A stretch of 32,018 nucleotides of DNA from Halieaceae bacterium. GTDB taxonomy: Bacteria > Pseudomonadota > Gammaproteobacteria > Pseudomonadales > Halieaceae. Under the pieces are notes generated by a model, which was not told where the DNA came from, ran no database searches, and was given only the letters and a program-made list of their open reading frames with translations. Numbering within the stretch: position 1 is the stretch's first letter; the number at the start of each line of letters is the position of its first letter. Below, one piece after another: positions 14,392-23,697 of the stretch. The translations under genes and the position numbers were made by a program. The stretch spans positions 1 through 32,018 of the forward strand of contig JAAENL010000201.1 of NCBI GenBank assembly GCA_024224435.1. Reading direction: 5' to 3'.

Positions 14392-17300
14392 TCAGGATTC
14401 GTCTTCCTGCCCACGCATCCCCAACAACTGGATCGCTACGGCACTAAGCCATTGTCGCACCACATCGGAAGGGACGGAGCTTGGGCGCTCCTTGCCCAGT
14501 AATGTACCCAACAGCCATTGGGTTTCCTCGCTGGGATCTGGCAGCGCCGCCAGGGTGTGGTAGAGCACAGCCTCAACTTCCGACACACCTTGCGTCTGCC
14601 GCCAATCGGCTACTGCCGCCGCAAACGCGGGATTGCCAGGATTCGGCGCCTCGTTGTTGCGGAGATTGCCAAACCCATTCAGCGCATCGAGCACGCGTGT
14701 TCGACGCTCCAACGAAGGCAGCGGCGCCAACACTTCTGGCAACAGCGGCGCCCCGATCAGGAAGTCTTGCTGCCCATAGTCGATAGGGAAATCCAGTGGC
14801 GCGGCCACCGGTGTTACGGGCAGTCCACCTGCAAAGCGCAGCGGCACAATGGGTACGCCCTTCGCCACAGCCAGGTCGATCAGCGCCGTGCTAACCACTT
14901 CCACCGGCTGACACGCCTGCAAAGCGTGCTTACCCTCGACGTGCACCAGCAGCGAGTTTTGTTGCGTACGCGTGCGTTCCAACGCATCATCCAGGGCTTG
15001 AAAGACCGCCTCTGGACTGGCGCGGTCGATGAACAACAATATGTGCGGATCCACAATGTGCGGATGTTGGAAACTGATGTCAAAGTAGGGTCCAACCCAC
15101 GATTTTCCCAATTCATGACGTGCCACCGCTGTCGTCACTGTGCCCTGCAGCGCCGCTATCACAGAGATGAAGAGCGCCGATTCCAGGTCCAGCTGGTGGT
15201 TGGCCAGATAGAGCAGTCCGCGCCCATACAGGGCGGCGAAGGCCACCGGCTCGGCGATCTGCACACGACGCACAAAGCGCTGCATCAGGGCCAGTGTCAT
15301 GTCCTCGACCAGCGTCGAGCCAACATTGGCCCGCTCTCTCCAGAAACGCCGTACGGCGTCTAGGTGGAGATGCTGATGTGCATGCCCTGTCGCGTCTGTT
15401 ACCTGCCAAGTATCGCCGTCACGTTGCGCGATCACTTGCGCATGGTTTAACGGTAACTTCGGCGATGTCACCTCTGCTTGGAGCGATACTTCAGAGACCA
15501 AGTTTTTCGCACGAACTCGGTTTCTGTGCTCATCCCCCTCCTCTCCTGTCTCTCCACCTCTTTGCGTCACAGGTACTTTGGCCGAGTGCTTCGCAATCAG
15601 ATGCGCCGGATGAATCTGCCATCGACGGGCGACATGTTCCTTGATCGCCACAAGTTGAGTAAGCTGCTCTGCGTCGAGTGGCATCCCCGCCATTTCAGGT
15701 GCGTAAACAGATGCCACCGTGCCTGCCAGCCAGTCGCTGGCCTGGACCTCGGCAGTGCTTAGGCTTGTCATACCATCATTGTAGCTTGAGAGCGCCATAC
15801 CCGGTACGAATTGCTGTGCGCAAAGAAACGCACGCCGCGCCAGCGGTTCGGCTTGACCCAGCGGTCCCTTGGGGAAGAGGGTCTCAACCAACTCAAACTC
15901 GCTCAAAACTTCGTTTTCAGCGATAATCTGCACGCCAATCATGGGAAAGCGACGGTCGTCCGCCTGGAACCCGGCAAAGCGCGCCTCACAGCGGACGCGG
16001 CCACTCAGCGGCGTGCGACCATAGAACTTGGCCCTTGTTATCGCTATGGGATAGGCCACTACGTTCGCTGGAATCTCCGCGCTCCACCGCCACAGGTTTT
16101 CGTGGGGGATGCCATGGATGGCGGCATCAAGCAAGCCCTGATTGAGCAGACCAACGGGCACGCCACTGGCGTCAAGGTCAAGCCAGTAGGAGGCGCCGCC
16201 ATCGCTGATCTGTAGGTCGGCCAGCAGTTGGTAAGCTGGTCCGTGGAAGAGAACGCCAGCCGCATAGGGATTTGGCTCGGGCTGCGATTGTACCACTGGC
16301 GACCAGGGGCGGTCGGCGAGCTGCCAGTGTTCAGTCAGGATCACATCACCGCTGGCCACCAGTGCATACCGGCGGCGCCCTTCTTCCCAGACCAACAACT
16401 GCATGATCACACTGTCACTGCCCTCAGGTCGACCCAACAACTTGACGCTCTGGGCGCCGTTGGCAAAGCTCAGCCAGCGATGGACACGCACATTGCGCAG
16501 CCCGCTGACCTTGCGACCTGGCGCCCGCACCATCGCCCCCATGGCCAGCCGGTCGGCCAGAGACATCATGGCCAGCGCCGGCACGTTATAAGTCGGGCAG
16601 TGATCCCGCAGCCATGTATCATGGGCGGGGTCGAGCACTTCATCGCCTGAAGTACGGGATCTAGTCTCAGAATCATGTAAAATCGAAAGTTCTTCGCCTC
16701 TTTGTGGCTCTCCGCTCGTATCATCGACGATCCGCATGCCCAGGCGCGACGATTCGTAGATGCGTAGCCCATCGACCCACAGCGAGGCGTTGGCCACGGC
16801 GTGGGTGGCGCCTTTTTCGACGATCTCCAAATCAACTGTGACGCGGGTTGCGGTTGGCAGCACCTGGCCGCGGTAGGTCCAGGTCATGGCTTCATCAAGC
16901 TGGATCGGCTCAAAGCGCGGCCGCGCGAACGCGGCCCCCATATCAGTCTCGACCATGTAGAATTGCAGCGTCTGGATCATCGCCTCCAGTCCCAGCGATC
17001 CGGGCTGCACGGAATCACCCATGAAGTGGCATTTGAAGAACCAGTCCTGGGGATTGACGTCGATCTCGGCGCGCACGCGCCCGAGTCCCTCGTCGCCACC
17101 CTCTGGCCAGTAACCGCTAATGCGGTCGAGCATAAGCAGCATAGGACCGGGCAGCGCCGGCAGCGAGTTGAAATGGCGCATGGGTCGTGATCGCAGTTCG
17201 CGTCGGAAATCGCTCGGCTGCGCCAGACACGCACGCAGCGCATCAGTGACGGGAAGGCCCGTCTGGCTTGCCAGCGCCTCCTCGGGGAAGAAGCCAAAGC

Positions 17301-20300
17301 TCGTGACCATGTCAAAGACTAACCTGTCGCCGACAAAACACTCGACCTTGAAGCCCACGATCGTCATCGAACCGAGCCGGCTGACGCTGGTGTTACGAAC
17401 GTGGCTACGTAGCAAGCGATCCTCCGGGAATACCTCGCAGTGCTGCGTTGCCGTACCATCCAGATTGCGGAAGTAGAGTTCTTCGTCGCAGTGCAGCACC
17501 GACCCCTTGTAGGTGGCGAACCAGCCGCAGGGTTGCAGCGCGACCTCGAGCAACACCGCATAAGGCATGGTGCGATTGCCGTTCTCGCTGAAATACCAGG
17601 CGTCGGACGGGATCTGATATTCGGCCACCACCGTACCACCGCTGACGGGCACACCTTTCTGCGCGTCGACAGACGTAATGCGCGTGATGAAAAGATAGGG
17701 TGGTCCGGGCAGACGCGGACAATATACCGACCCATCGAAGCGTAGAAAAAGTTCACCGAACGCGTCCGAAGGTTTGCCCCAGGCGCATGCCGCTATGGAG
17801 CGCGGGCCATAGACGTGATCTGGTGTGCGGGCGTTGCGCTCCGGTTCCAGGTCGAGCAACTCTGTGCCATCCAGCAGCGACTGGCGGCTCTCCAGCGGGA
17901 AAGACGGCACCAACCGCAGCCCCATGCGCCGGCAGTGGAAAGCGGCAAGCCCGTCCACCGTCACCAATAGGTCGGCATAGAGCGTCGGCGTAGATCCGTG
18001 GACCACTTCCTCGACAAAGACCTCGTAAACAATAGTCTTATTTGTGGGAGTGACCTGGCCACGGCAGACCAGCTTGTAGGTCTCTTCCTGCACTGGCTCG
18101 AAGCGCCAACCATCCCTAGTCAGCGTGTAGCCAAGACCGGCCATGTAGAAAGCCATGGTCTGAAGACAGCCTTCCCACATCATCGTGCCCGGTATGCACG
18201 GATCATTCTTGAAATGGCCGGCGAAGAACCACTCATCGGGCGAGAGGTGATCCTCGGCTCTCAGATAGCCGCGCTTCCACGGCCCCCCATTTGGGTCAAA
18301 GTCGACTACTTCGTCGAACATCAACATGCGCCCGCGTGCAAGGGTCGGCGTTCGTACATGGTTTTCGGCAGCCCGGAAGGCGTCGCCAAAGCACTCGACC
18401 ACCCGACCTTCAGAAAAGGCAATCACTTGCTCCGCTGTGAAGGACGTTTTTTCGCAGCGAACGACTGGCGGGTCCAGGCATGGGGTGTCGACAATCTCCG
18501 CCGTGTGCGCGTCCCAAATGACACCGTTGGATTTTGCCAACTCGCCATCGGTGAAGAAGCCTGCCTGCCCATGGCGGACGGAGAGGATCAGAAGATCGTC
18601 GACAAAGCAGTCGTAGTGGAAGAAGAAGAGGCGCACCGGCCCCTGTTGGGCGTAGCCGTCGAGGTGAATCTCGTAATGCAGCGTGTCGTGCACCTGCGGC
18701 AACTCGGCCTGAAAGGTCACTTCGCAGCCCAGCAGGCGGTAGACGCGCTCTCCCTTGTTGATAAAATCGGCGCCAAGATAGGACACCAACAGCAGATCGG
18801 CCTGGCCCGCCTCGATCAGCACGCCCACGGGCACGCGGCCATTGTGCAGATACCACGAATCGGGCCCGATGTCGGTCTCCGTCCAGATGACGCCCTTCTG
18901 CCCGACTGCGCCCACTTGAGCATCGATGCCCAAAACGCGATCCGCCAGCAGAAGCGGCGGCATGGGCATGCGCACCTGCCGCTCGAAGTCATCCTGCCGC
19001 GCAAAGACCGGCCCCAGCACTTCGGAGATCTTGCCCGACGCCAGGTGTTCAAGCTGTTTCCGATCCAGCGTTGGCCCTGGGTAAGAATCCCGGTATTGGC
19101 GGGAGGGGTAAGTGGCGAGGGGCAAATGGGAGCGTGGCGATGGGTCTGTTGTCGGTGGCTGATGGCCAGCGCTCGATTGTGGGGGCTGTGGCGCCCGCGG
19201 TTCATTGTTATTGGTGGGTCGTAGCGGCGAGACGACAGCAGGCACATCGCCAACCATCGATTGTGGCGGTTGCGAACCGGTAGACAACGATTTGTCGTTG
19301 GTTAAGGGCGAATGCCCGAGGATGGGTGCCGGCGCCCCTTCCGCTCCCCCTATCTCCCCATCTCCCTGTCTAGTATCCACCACCACAACGGGCACTGTCG
19401 CTGCTACATCGTGGAGCGCCGCCAGCCGCGCCATCGCCCGCTCCTGCTGTGCCAGGAACTGCTGGTGCGCCGCCGACACCTTGGCGTGAAAGGCTGTCAG
19501 TTGCTCAACCATCTGGCTGCGTGCAGGGTCCGGCAGCGGCGAAACCGGGTGCTGCGGCACGATAGGCTCTGGGGCATTCGTCGAGGCAGGCAGCGGCGCC
19601 GACTGCCGTGATCTCTCTATCCCTCTGCCCCCCCGTCCCCCTTTCTCACCATTCCCCAACCCCTCTCTCCCCTGCGCAGCCGTTCCCAGCGGCGGAACTG
19701 CCAGCACAGGCGGCAACGGCGGGGGCGATTCCATGAATTGATAGTCGGATTGTACGGTGTTCATTTCCCTCAGCGCCGCAACTGACGTCGACGCAGGCGC
19801 GGACAACTCTGCGCCAGGCGGCGGCAATACAATCGGCGGATAGTGGGCAGGGAAGGAGAACAGACGACGTGGGGCGGCACTCGCTAACTGCTCTGACGCC
19901 GGTGTTGACAACGCAGTGACCAGCATCTGATAGTCGACGTCGACGCCAACAGCCACAAGCTGCGCCACGGTATCAAGCAACTGATCGATGCCGTGCTGGG
20001 GCCGGTCCAGTGCCACGGCCAGATGCTCCCGTTCGCCGAGAATGCTGCGTATCCAACCGCTACAAACATTGCGGGGTCCGTGTTCGACAAAGATGCGCAC
20101 GCCGTCGTTCCAGGCGGCCTCGACCACGCGTCGGAAATCGACAGGGCTGGTTGCCTGGTCGGTCAGGGCATCAGCGGCGGTTTCACGACTCGGCGTGTAG
20201 GCGCCGCCGCCTGCATTGGCATAGAAACGCACGCCATCGACAGGCCGTGTCTCGCGATGATGAATAGTGCGCCACTCCTGTTCCCAGCTTCTTAGAGCCA

Positions 20301-23300
20301 GATGGTGAGCGATGACCTCGTTCTCATGCTCCACGCAGCGATGGCGCCCGATCTTGTCGACGACGCGCCGGCACGCCGCGGCCTGCCCCGCCACCAGGCA
20401 GTCAGCGGGGGCATTGATCATGGTGAGAGTCGCGAACTCCTCACCTTGCAGCGCAGCCTCGACTTCAGCCACCGGCGCCAGCAGGCGCCAGCCAGCCCAC
20501 TCGATGGGGCCGGCGCCGCGATCCTGCCAGGCACGCTGTGCTGTCTGATACTCACCGGCGATCTCGCGTGTGTACATGCCGGACCGATCGATCTCGGCAA
20601 ACATGGCGTCCATGTCATGCCAGGCGCCGGTCGCAAACAGTGCGTTGGTCTCGCCCGACGAAACACCCAGCACCGCATCTGGCATGATGCCCAGCCAATC
20701 CTGCGTCAGCGTTGCGTGGAGCTGCGAAATCAGGGCACAGCCCTGCAAGATATGAAAGGGATCGGGCGCTGTGGACTGCGGTTCGGTAGAGAGCCAGTTC
20801 TGTGTGCGGGTGAGGCATGGGAACTTGGCGATCACCTGATCCCCCAGATCTGGCAATGCAAGGAGCAACTCACGTCCCATCCCCTGGTAGGCGACCGCAG
20901 CGGGCGTAAAGACGAAACCGACATGGCCGGGTATAGGCGCGGGCGACCAGTAAATGCCTTTGGCGATAAACGAAGGACAAGTGGCGATGGACGTGGGATC
21001 ACCTGCAGCACCGACTCGCGCGAGCGCTTCGCGGGCGAGGTTGCGCTGACTTTCGAGTGTCGCTTCGCCCTGGGCAATGATCACGAGTCGGGCTGGACCA
21101 TCGTTCGATTCTTGATTGCGATCCAAAGCTTGAATGAGCGACACAGCATCGGTACCAGAAAAGACATGTATTGAGAAGTCGGATTTCGTGAACAAGCTTG
21201 TCTTATTCGTAGAGATGTCTGCGGGCCGTAAAATAAGCGCACTCGATTGCCCGCCTAGCGCATCTACCTGCACGCGAACGCTGCGCGGCCCATCGCACAG
21301 CCATGGTTCGGCTGGTTGCAGCGCACCGTCAGTAACGGCAGACAGGCGCAGGCGCTCATACAGACAAAGTATGCCTGCCGCTACATGCAACAGCCCGGAA
21401 GCAGCATGGGCATGACCAAACGACACGCTCAAAGAAGGAAGTCCATCTGCTATACCCAGATTTAGATCTCCCTGTCCCCCCCCCTCGTTGTCTCCTGGTT
21501 CTGTCTCTACAACCGCTAGGATTTCATCGCCATGGCGCTGGGCATCGTCGACACGCTTGAGCATGAGGACGACAGCCGCATCACCTGGCGTCTGGCGCTG
21601 GGCATCAAGCAGATCAGCGGCGGCCATCTGATGCACCACCTCTACAGACAAGTCAACAGCGCCAACGAGCGCAGCCTCGATTTCGCCGCGGCGTAGGGCT
21701 TGTACAGCGCACTCAAGGGCACGCAGGCCGGAGAGTTCCTCTGCAGAAACAGTGTGACTGGGACCCAGGCAGTTGAGTTGCGCGTTGATGCGGTTTGCCG
21801 GGATGTTGGGCATAGCGCCGAGCACACCGGCGGCTTCCAGGCCGGGGATCAGGGCAGCTTTAGCGGCCTCGATCCATTCCGATGTGACGGGTTGACCGGA
21901 GGTGGCCCATTGGTCGGCCCATTCATCCAGCCGCCAACGCACCGAGTAGCGGGCAGCTTCCGGATCGCAACCCATGCCGATCAAGACAGCCGTGTTCTCC
22001 GACGGCAACTCGGGATGGCGCCCCACCAACCGCCTTGCGACCTCAAGGATTAGTAATTGCTGGGGCAGCGTATGTTTCAGATCGTTGGGCGGAAAGCGCA
22101 ATCCATTCAAATCGACATCGACGGTCTCCAGTGTGGTACCTCTGTGCCCATCGAGCAATGCCTGGGCAAATGCTGCAAAGGTCGCATAGGGACCGACCGT
22201 AGCCTCGACGCCAACGACGGCAATCGCACGGGGGGATGGACGTGGGACACATGGTACATCAGCACGGTGTGGAGAAGATAAAATAAATGGCGACCCTTCC
22301 GACCCTTCGCTTGTCTCCCCATCTCCGTCTCTCCCCCGATCCTCCAGTTCTGTCTCGCCCGGCGCCCACTCCTCGACGATCAGGTGAGCGTTGTTGCCGC
22401 CGAGGCCAAATGCACTGATAGCCGCACGGCGCGGAGCGCCTCCTTTTTTCTGCCACGGTTCCGGCGTTTGCAGCAGACGTAAGGGGGATGCCGCCAATGC
22501 CGCCAGGGGCGTTGCCACCGGCCGCGAGGGCGGGAGGATGCCGGTGCGCAGCGCGCCCAGCACTTTGATCAGGCTAGCCGCGCCGGCAGCCGTGATCAGA
22601 TGGCCGAGGTTGGACTTGAGGGAGCCGATGGGCAGCTCTGTCACACCATGAAAAACGTGCGAAGCACTTTCGATTTCCGTGGCGTCACCCACCGGTGTGC
22701 CAGTGGCGTGACATTCGAGCAGCGAGATATCGCCCGGCGCCAGCCCGGCCATGGCGTAAGCCCCCTCCATGGCGCCTATTTGACCAATGGCAGAAGGCGA
22801 AAGAAAACCGCCGGCATTGCCGTCATTCGAGAGTCCGATGCCGCGGATCACACCCAAAATCGCATCGCCATTGGCGATTGCATCGTCCAGCCGCTTGAGC
22901 ACGACGAAGGCCGCGCCTTCGCCCGGCACCAGGCCGTCGGCGTCGGCAGCAAACGGGCGGCTTTCACCGCGGCGGCTCATGGCCTGCAGGGCGCAGAAGC
23001 CGATGTGGATAAAGAGAATGTCGGTACGGTTGACCGCGCCGGCAACCATGACATCGGCGCGCCCATCCTGAAGGCGGTCGCAGGCCAACTTGATTGCATA
23101 GAGCGAGGAAGCGCAAGCTGCGTCGAGAGCAAAGGCATCGCCTCTGAGATTCAGTGCTTGTGCAGCCAGGTGGGAGGGCAGGCCGGAGGAGAAGCGGTTA
23201 CGCGGGTCGTATGGGCCAACGCCAGGTGGTTGGAGGACGCTATCGCTGGCCTGGGCGCCGAACCAGGTGGACTCGGCAAATTGTACCAGCCCAACCGTGG

Positions 23301-23697
23301 GATAAGATAGATTGCCCATCACCAAGCCAATGGGTGTGGCGTCGTCGGCCAACGGCGCCGCAAGCCCTGCGCTGCGTAGTGCCTCGCGCACGCCGTGAAG
23401 AGTCCACTGGAAGATGGGGTCGAGTCCTTTAATCTCCGCGGCGGGCAGCCTGAAGTCCGAAGGGTCAAAACGTTCGTCGAAGCCACGCACGTAGCCGCCG
23501 CGATCTGACCAGGCACGGTCTAGCGCCTTGCCGTTGGGGTTGGTGAGAATGCGCGCCTTGTCGATCCGCCAATAGCCGTGAGGCAAGGGCAGGACCATGT
23601 CCCGCCCCTGCATGACGATATCCCACAGTTCGCCCGGGTCCAACGCACCGGGAAGTACGCAGGACTGGCCGATGATCGCGATCGGTTCGAAGCGCAT
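14392..23697 (-). CDS. Pfa3-type PUFA/secondary-lipid synthase: KS-CLF-AT-DH-DH-DH'-acyltransferase
   Basis: Megasynthase of 3101 residues. Domains in order: KS (1-445; Cys195 in DAACASS, His330, His366); chain-length-factor KS (about 489-827; Cys replaced by Glu in TVSAEELS); AT (about 923-1255; GVSSG with Ser1013); FabA-like DH1 (about 1575-1930; His1828 in GHFKNDPCIPG, Glu1842); DH2 (about 1960-2325; His2224, Glu2238); a PKS-type DH-like region (about 2345-2640; DHCPTYNVP, Asp2524/His2528); and a PlsC/AGPAT-like domain (about 2785-2990; NHQLDLES, HVEGKHA). This order matches myxobacterial Pfa3. The DHs would introduce double bonds; the last domain would pass the acyl chain to a glycerolipid. 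Its ATG directly follows the pfa2 stop (TAGATG). Several linkers carry purine-rich inserts. The product is unknown. Confidence 0.9.
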   Translation of the reverse strand: MRFEPIAIIGQSCVLPGALDPGELWDIVMQGRDMVLPLPHGYWRIDKARILTNPNGKALDRAWSDRGGYVRGFDERFDPSDFRLPAAEIKGLDPIFQWTLHGVREALRSAGLAAPLADDATPIGLVMGNLSYPTVGLVQFAESTWFGAQASDSVLQPPGVGPYDPRNRFSSGLPSHLAAQALNLRGDAFALDAACASSLYAIKLACDRLQDGRADVMVAGAVNRTDILFIHIGFCALQAMSRRGESRPFAADADGLVPGEGAAFVVLKRLDDAIANGDAILGVIRGIGLSNDGNAGGFLSPSAIGQIGAMEGAYAMAGLAPGDISLLECHATGTPVGDATEIESASHVFHGVTELPIGSLKSNLGHLITAAGAASLIKVLGALRTGILPPSRPVATPLAALAASPLRLLQTPEPWQKKGGAPRRAAISAFGLGGNNAHLIVEEWAPGETELEDRGRDGDGETSEGSEGSPFILSSPHRADVPCVPRPSPRAIAVVGVEATVGPYATFAAFAQALLDGHRGTTLETVDVDLNGLRFPPNDLKHTLPQQLLILEVARRLVGRHPELPSENTAVLIGMGCDPEAARYSVRWRLDEWADQWATSGQPVTSEWIEAAKAALIPGLEAAGVLGAMPNIPANRINAQLNCLGPSHTVSAEELSGLRALECAVQALRRGEIEAALVGAVDLSVEVVHQMAAADLLDAQRQTPGDAAVVLMLKRVDDAQRHGDEILAVVETEPGDNEGGGQGDLNLGIADGLPSLSVSFGHAHAASGLLHVAAGILCLYERLRLSAVTDGALQPAEPWLCDGPRSVRVQVDALGGQSSALILRPADISTNKTSLFTKSDFSIHVFSGTDAVSLIQALDRNQESNDGPARLVIIAQGEATLESQRNLAREALARVGAAGDPTSIATCPSFIAKGIYWSPAPIPGHVGFVFTPAAVAYQGMGRELLLALPDLGDQVIAKFPCLTRTQNWLSTEPQSTAPDPFHILQGCALISQLHATLTQDWLGIMPDAVLGVSSGETNALFATGAWHDMDAMFAEIDRSGMYTREIAGEYQTAQRAWQDRGAGPIEWAGWRLLAPVAEVEAALQGEEFATLTMINAPADCLVAGQAAACRRVVDKIGRHRCVEHENEVIAHHLALRSWEQEWRTIHHRETRPVDGVRFYANAGGGAYTPSRETAADALTDQATSPVDFRRVVEAAWNDGVRIFVEHGPRNVCSGWIRSILGEREHLAVALDRPQHGIDQLLDTVAQLVAVGVDVDYQMLVTALSTPASEQLASAAPRRLFSFPAHYPPIVLPPPGAELSAPASTSVAALREMNTVQSDYQFMESPPPLPPVLAVPPLGTAAQGREGLGNGEKGGRGGRGIERSRQSAPLPASTNAPEPIVPQHPVSPLPDPARSQMVEQLTAFHAKVSAAHQQFLAQQERAMARLAALHDVAATVPVVVVDTRQGDGEIGGAEGAPAPILGHSPLTNDKSLSTGSQPPQSMVGDVPAVVSPLRPTNNNEPRAPQPPQSSAGHQPPTTDPSPRSHLPLATYPSRQYRDSYPGPTLDRKQLEHLASGKISEVLGPVFARQDDFERQVRMPMPPLLLADRVLGIDAQVGAVGQKGVIWTETDIGPDSWYLHNGRVPVGVLIEAGQADLLLVSYLGADFINKGERVYRLLGCEVTFQAELPQVHDTLHYEIHLDGYAQQGPVRLFFFHYDCFVDDLLILSVRHGQAGFFTDGELAKSNGVIWDAHTAEIVDTPCLDPPVVRCEKTSFTAEQVIAFSEGRVVECFGDAFRAAENHVRTPTLARGRMLMFDEVVDFDPNGGPWKRGYLRAEDHLSPDEWFFAGHFKNDPCIPGTMMWEGCLQTMAFYMAGLGYTLTRDGWRFEPVQEETYKLVCRGQVTPTNKTIVYEVFVEEVVHGSTPTLYADLLVTVDGLAAFHCRRMGLRLVPSFPLESRQSLLDGTELLDLEPERNARTPDHVYGPRSIAACAWGKPSDAFGELFLRFDGSVYCPRLPGPPYLFITRITSVDAQKGVPVSGGTVVAEYQIPSDAWYFSENGNRTMPYAVLLEVALQPCGWFATYKGSVLHCDEELYFRNLDGTATQHCEVFPEDRLLRSHVRNTSVSRLGSMTIVGFKVECFVGDRLVFDMVTSFGFFPEEALASQTGLPVTDALRACLAQPSDFRRELRSRPMRHFNSLPALPGPMLLMLDRISGYWPEGGDEGLGRVRAEIDVNPQDWFFKCHFMGDSVQPGSLGLEAMIQTLQFYMVETDMGAAFARPRFEPIQLDEAMTWTYRGQVLPTATRVTVDLEIVEKGATHAVANASLWVDGLRIYESSRLGMRIVDDTSGEPQRGEELSILHDSETRSRTSGDEVLDPAHDTWLRDHCPTYNVPALAMMSLADRLAMGAMVRAPGRKVSGLRNVRVHRWLSFANGAQSVKLLGRPEGSDSVIMQLLVWEEGRRRYALVASGDVILTEHWQLADRPWSPVVQSQPEPNPYAAGVLFHGPAYQLLADLQISDGGASYWLDLDASGVPVGLLNQGLLDAAIHGIPHENLWRWSAEIPANVVAYPIAITRAKFYGRTPLSGRVRCEARFAGFQADDRRFPMIGVQIIAENEVLSEFELVETLFPKGPLGQAEPLARRAFLCAQQFVPGMALSSYNDGMTSLSTAEVQASDWLAGTVASVYAPEMAGMPLDAEQLTQLVAIKEHVARRWQIHPAHLIAKHSAKVPVTQRGGETGEEGDEHRNRVRAKNLVSEVSLQAEVTSPKLPLNHAQVIAQRDGDTWQVTDATGHAHQHLHLDAVRRFWRERANVGSTLVEDMTLALMQRFVRRVQIAEPVAFAALYGRGLLYLANHQLDLESALFISVIAALQGTVTTAVARHELGKSWVGPYFDISFQHPHIVDPHILLFIDRASPEAVFQALDDALERTRTQQNSLLVHVEGKHALQACQPVEVVSTALIDLAVAKGVPIVPLRFAGGLPVTPVAAPLDFPIDYGQQDFLIGAPLLPEVLAPLPSLERRTRVLDALNGFGNLRNNEAPNPGNPAFAAAVADWRQTQGVSEVEAVLYHTLAALPDPSEETQWLLGTLLGKERPSSVPSDVVRQWLSAVAIQLLGMRGQEDES
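15531..15563 (-). repeat. Purine-rich in-frame insert A in pfa3 (DH'-acyltransferase linker)
   Basis: On the coding strand a G/A-only-like tract of the GGAGAGACAGGAGAGGAGGG type. It codes for a Gly/Glu/Asp/Arg segment (about residues 2712-2723) between the third DH-like region and the acyltransferase. It belongs with the other four tracts in this gene. Confidence 0.6.
19336..19371 (-). repeat. Purine-rich in-frame insert B in pfa3 (AT-DH linker)
   Basis: The coding strand reads AGACAGGGAGATGGGGAGAT followed by AGGGGGAGCGG. It encodes the Asp/Gly/Glu-rich stretch RQGDGEIGGAEG (about residues 1443-1454) in the long low-complexity linker between AT and the first DH. Confidence 0.65.
19611..19672 (-). 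repeat. Purine-rich in-frame insert C in pfa3 (AT-DH linker)
   Basis: A 62-bp tract, almost all purine on the coding strand and including a G7 run (19628-19634). It encodes a Gly/Arg/Glu-rich stretch (about residues 1342-1363), again in the AT-DH linker. Confidence 0.65.
21466..21509 (-). repeat. Purine-rich in-frame insert D in pfa3 (within CLF)
   Basis: The coding strand begins AGAGACAGAACCAGGAGACA and continues into a run of nine G (21476-21484), then ACAGGGAGAT. It encodes Glu/Gly/Asp-rich residues about 731-744. This copy lies inside the chain-length-factor domain, at a likely surface loop. Confidence 0.65.
22291..22357 (-). repeat. Purine-rich in-frame insert E in pfa3 (KS-CLF linker)
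   Basis: The coding strand starts GAGACAGAACTGGAGGATCG and contains GGAGATGGGGAGACAAG, then GGGTCGGAAGGGTCG. It encodes an acidic, Gly-rich stretch (about residues 447-469) between KS and CLF. The opening GAGACAGAAC is shared with insert D. Confidence 0.65.

Noticed and set aside
17998-19224. 408-residue open frame on the plus strand, and similar long frames at 24451-25458 and 28617-29615
   Set aside because: They lie wholly antisense to pfa3 and pfa2, whose protein sequences are clearly conserved. They have no family motifs and are expected in GC-rich coding DNA.
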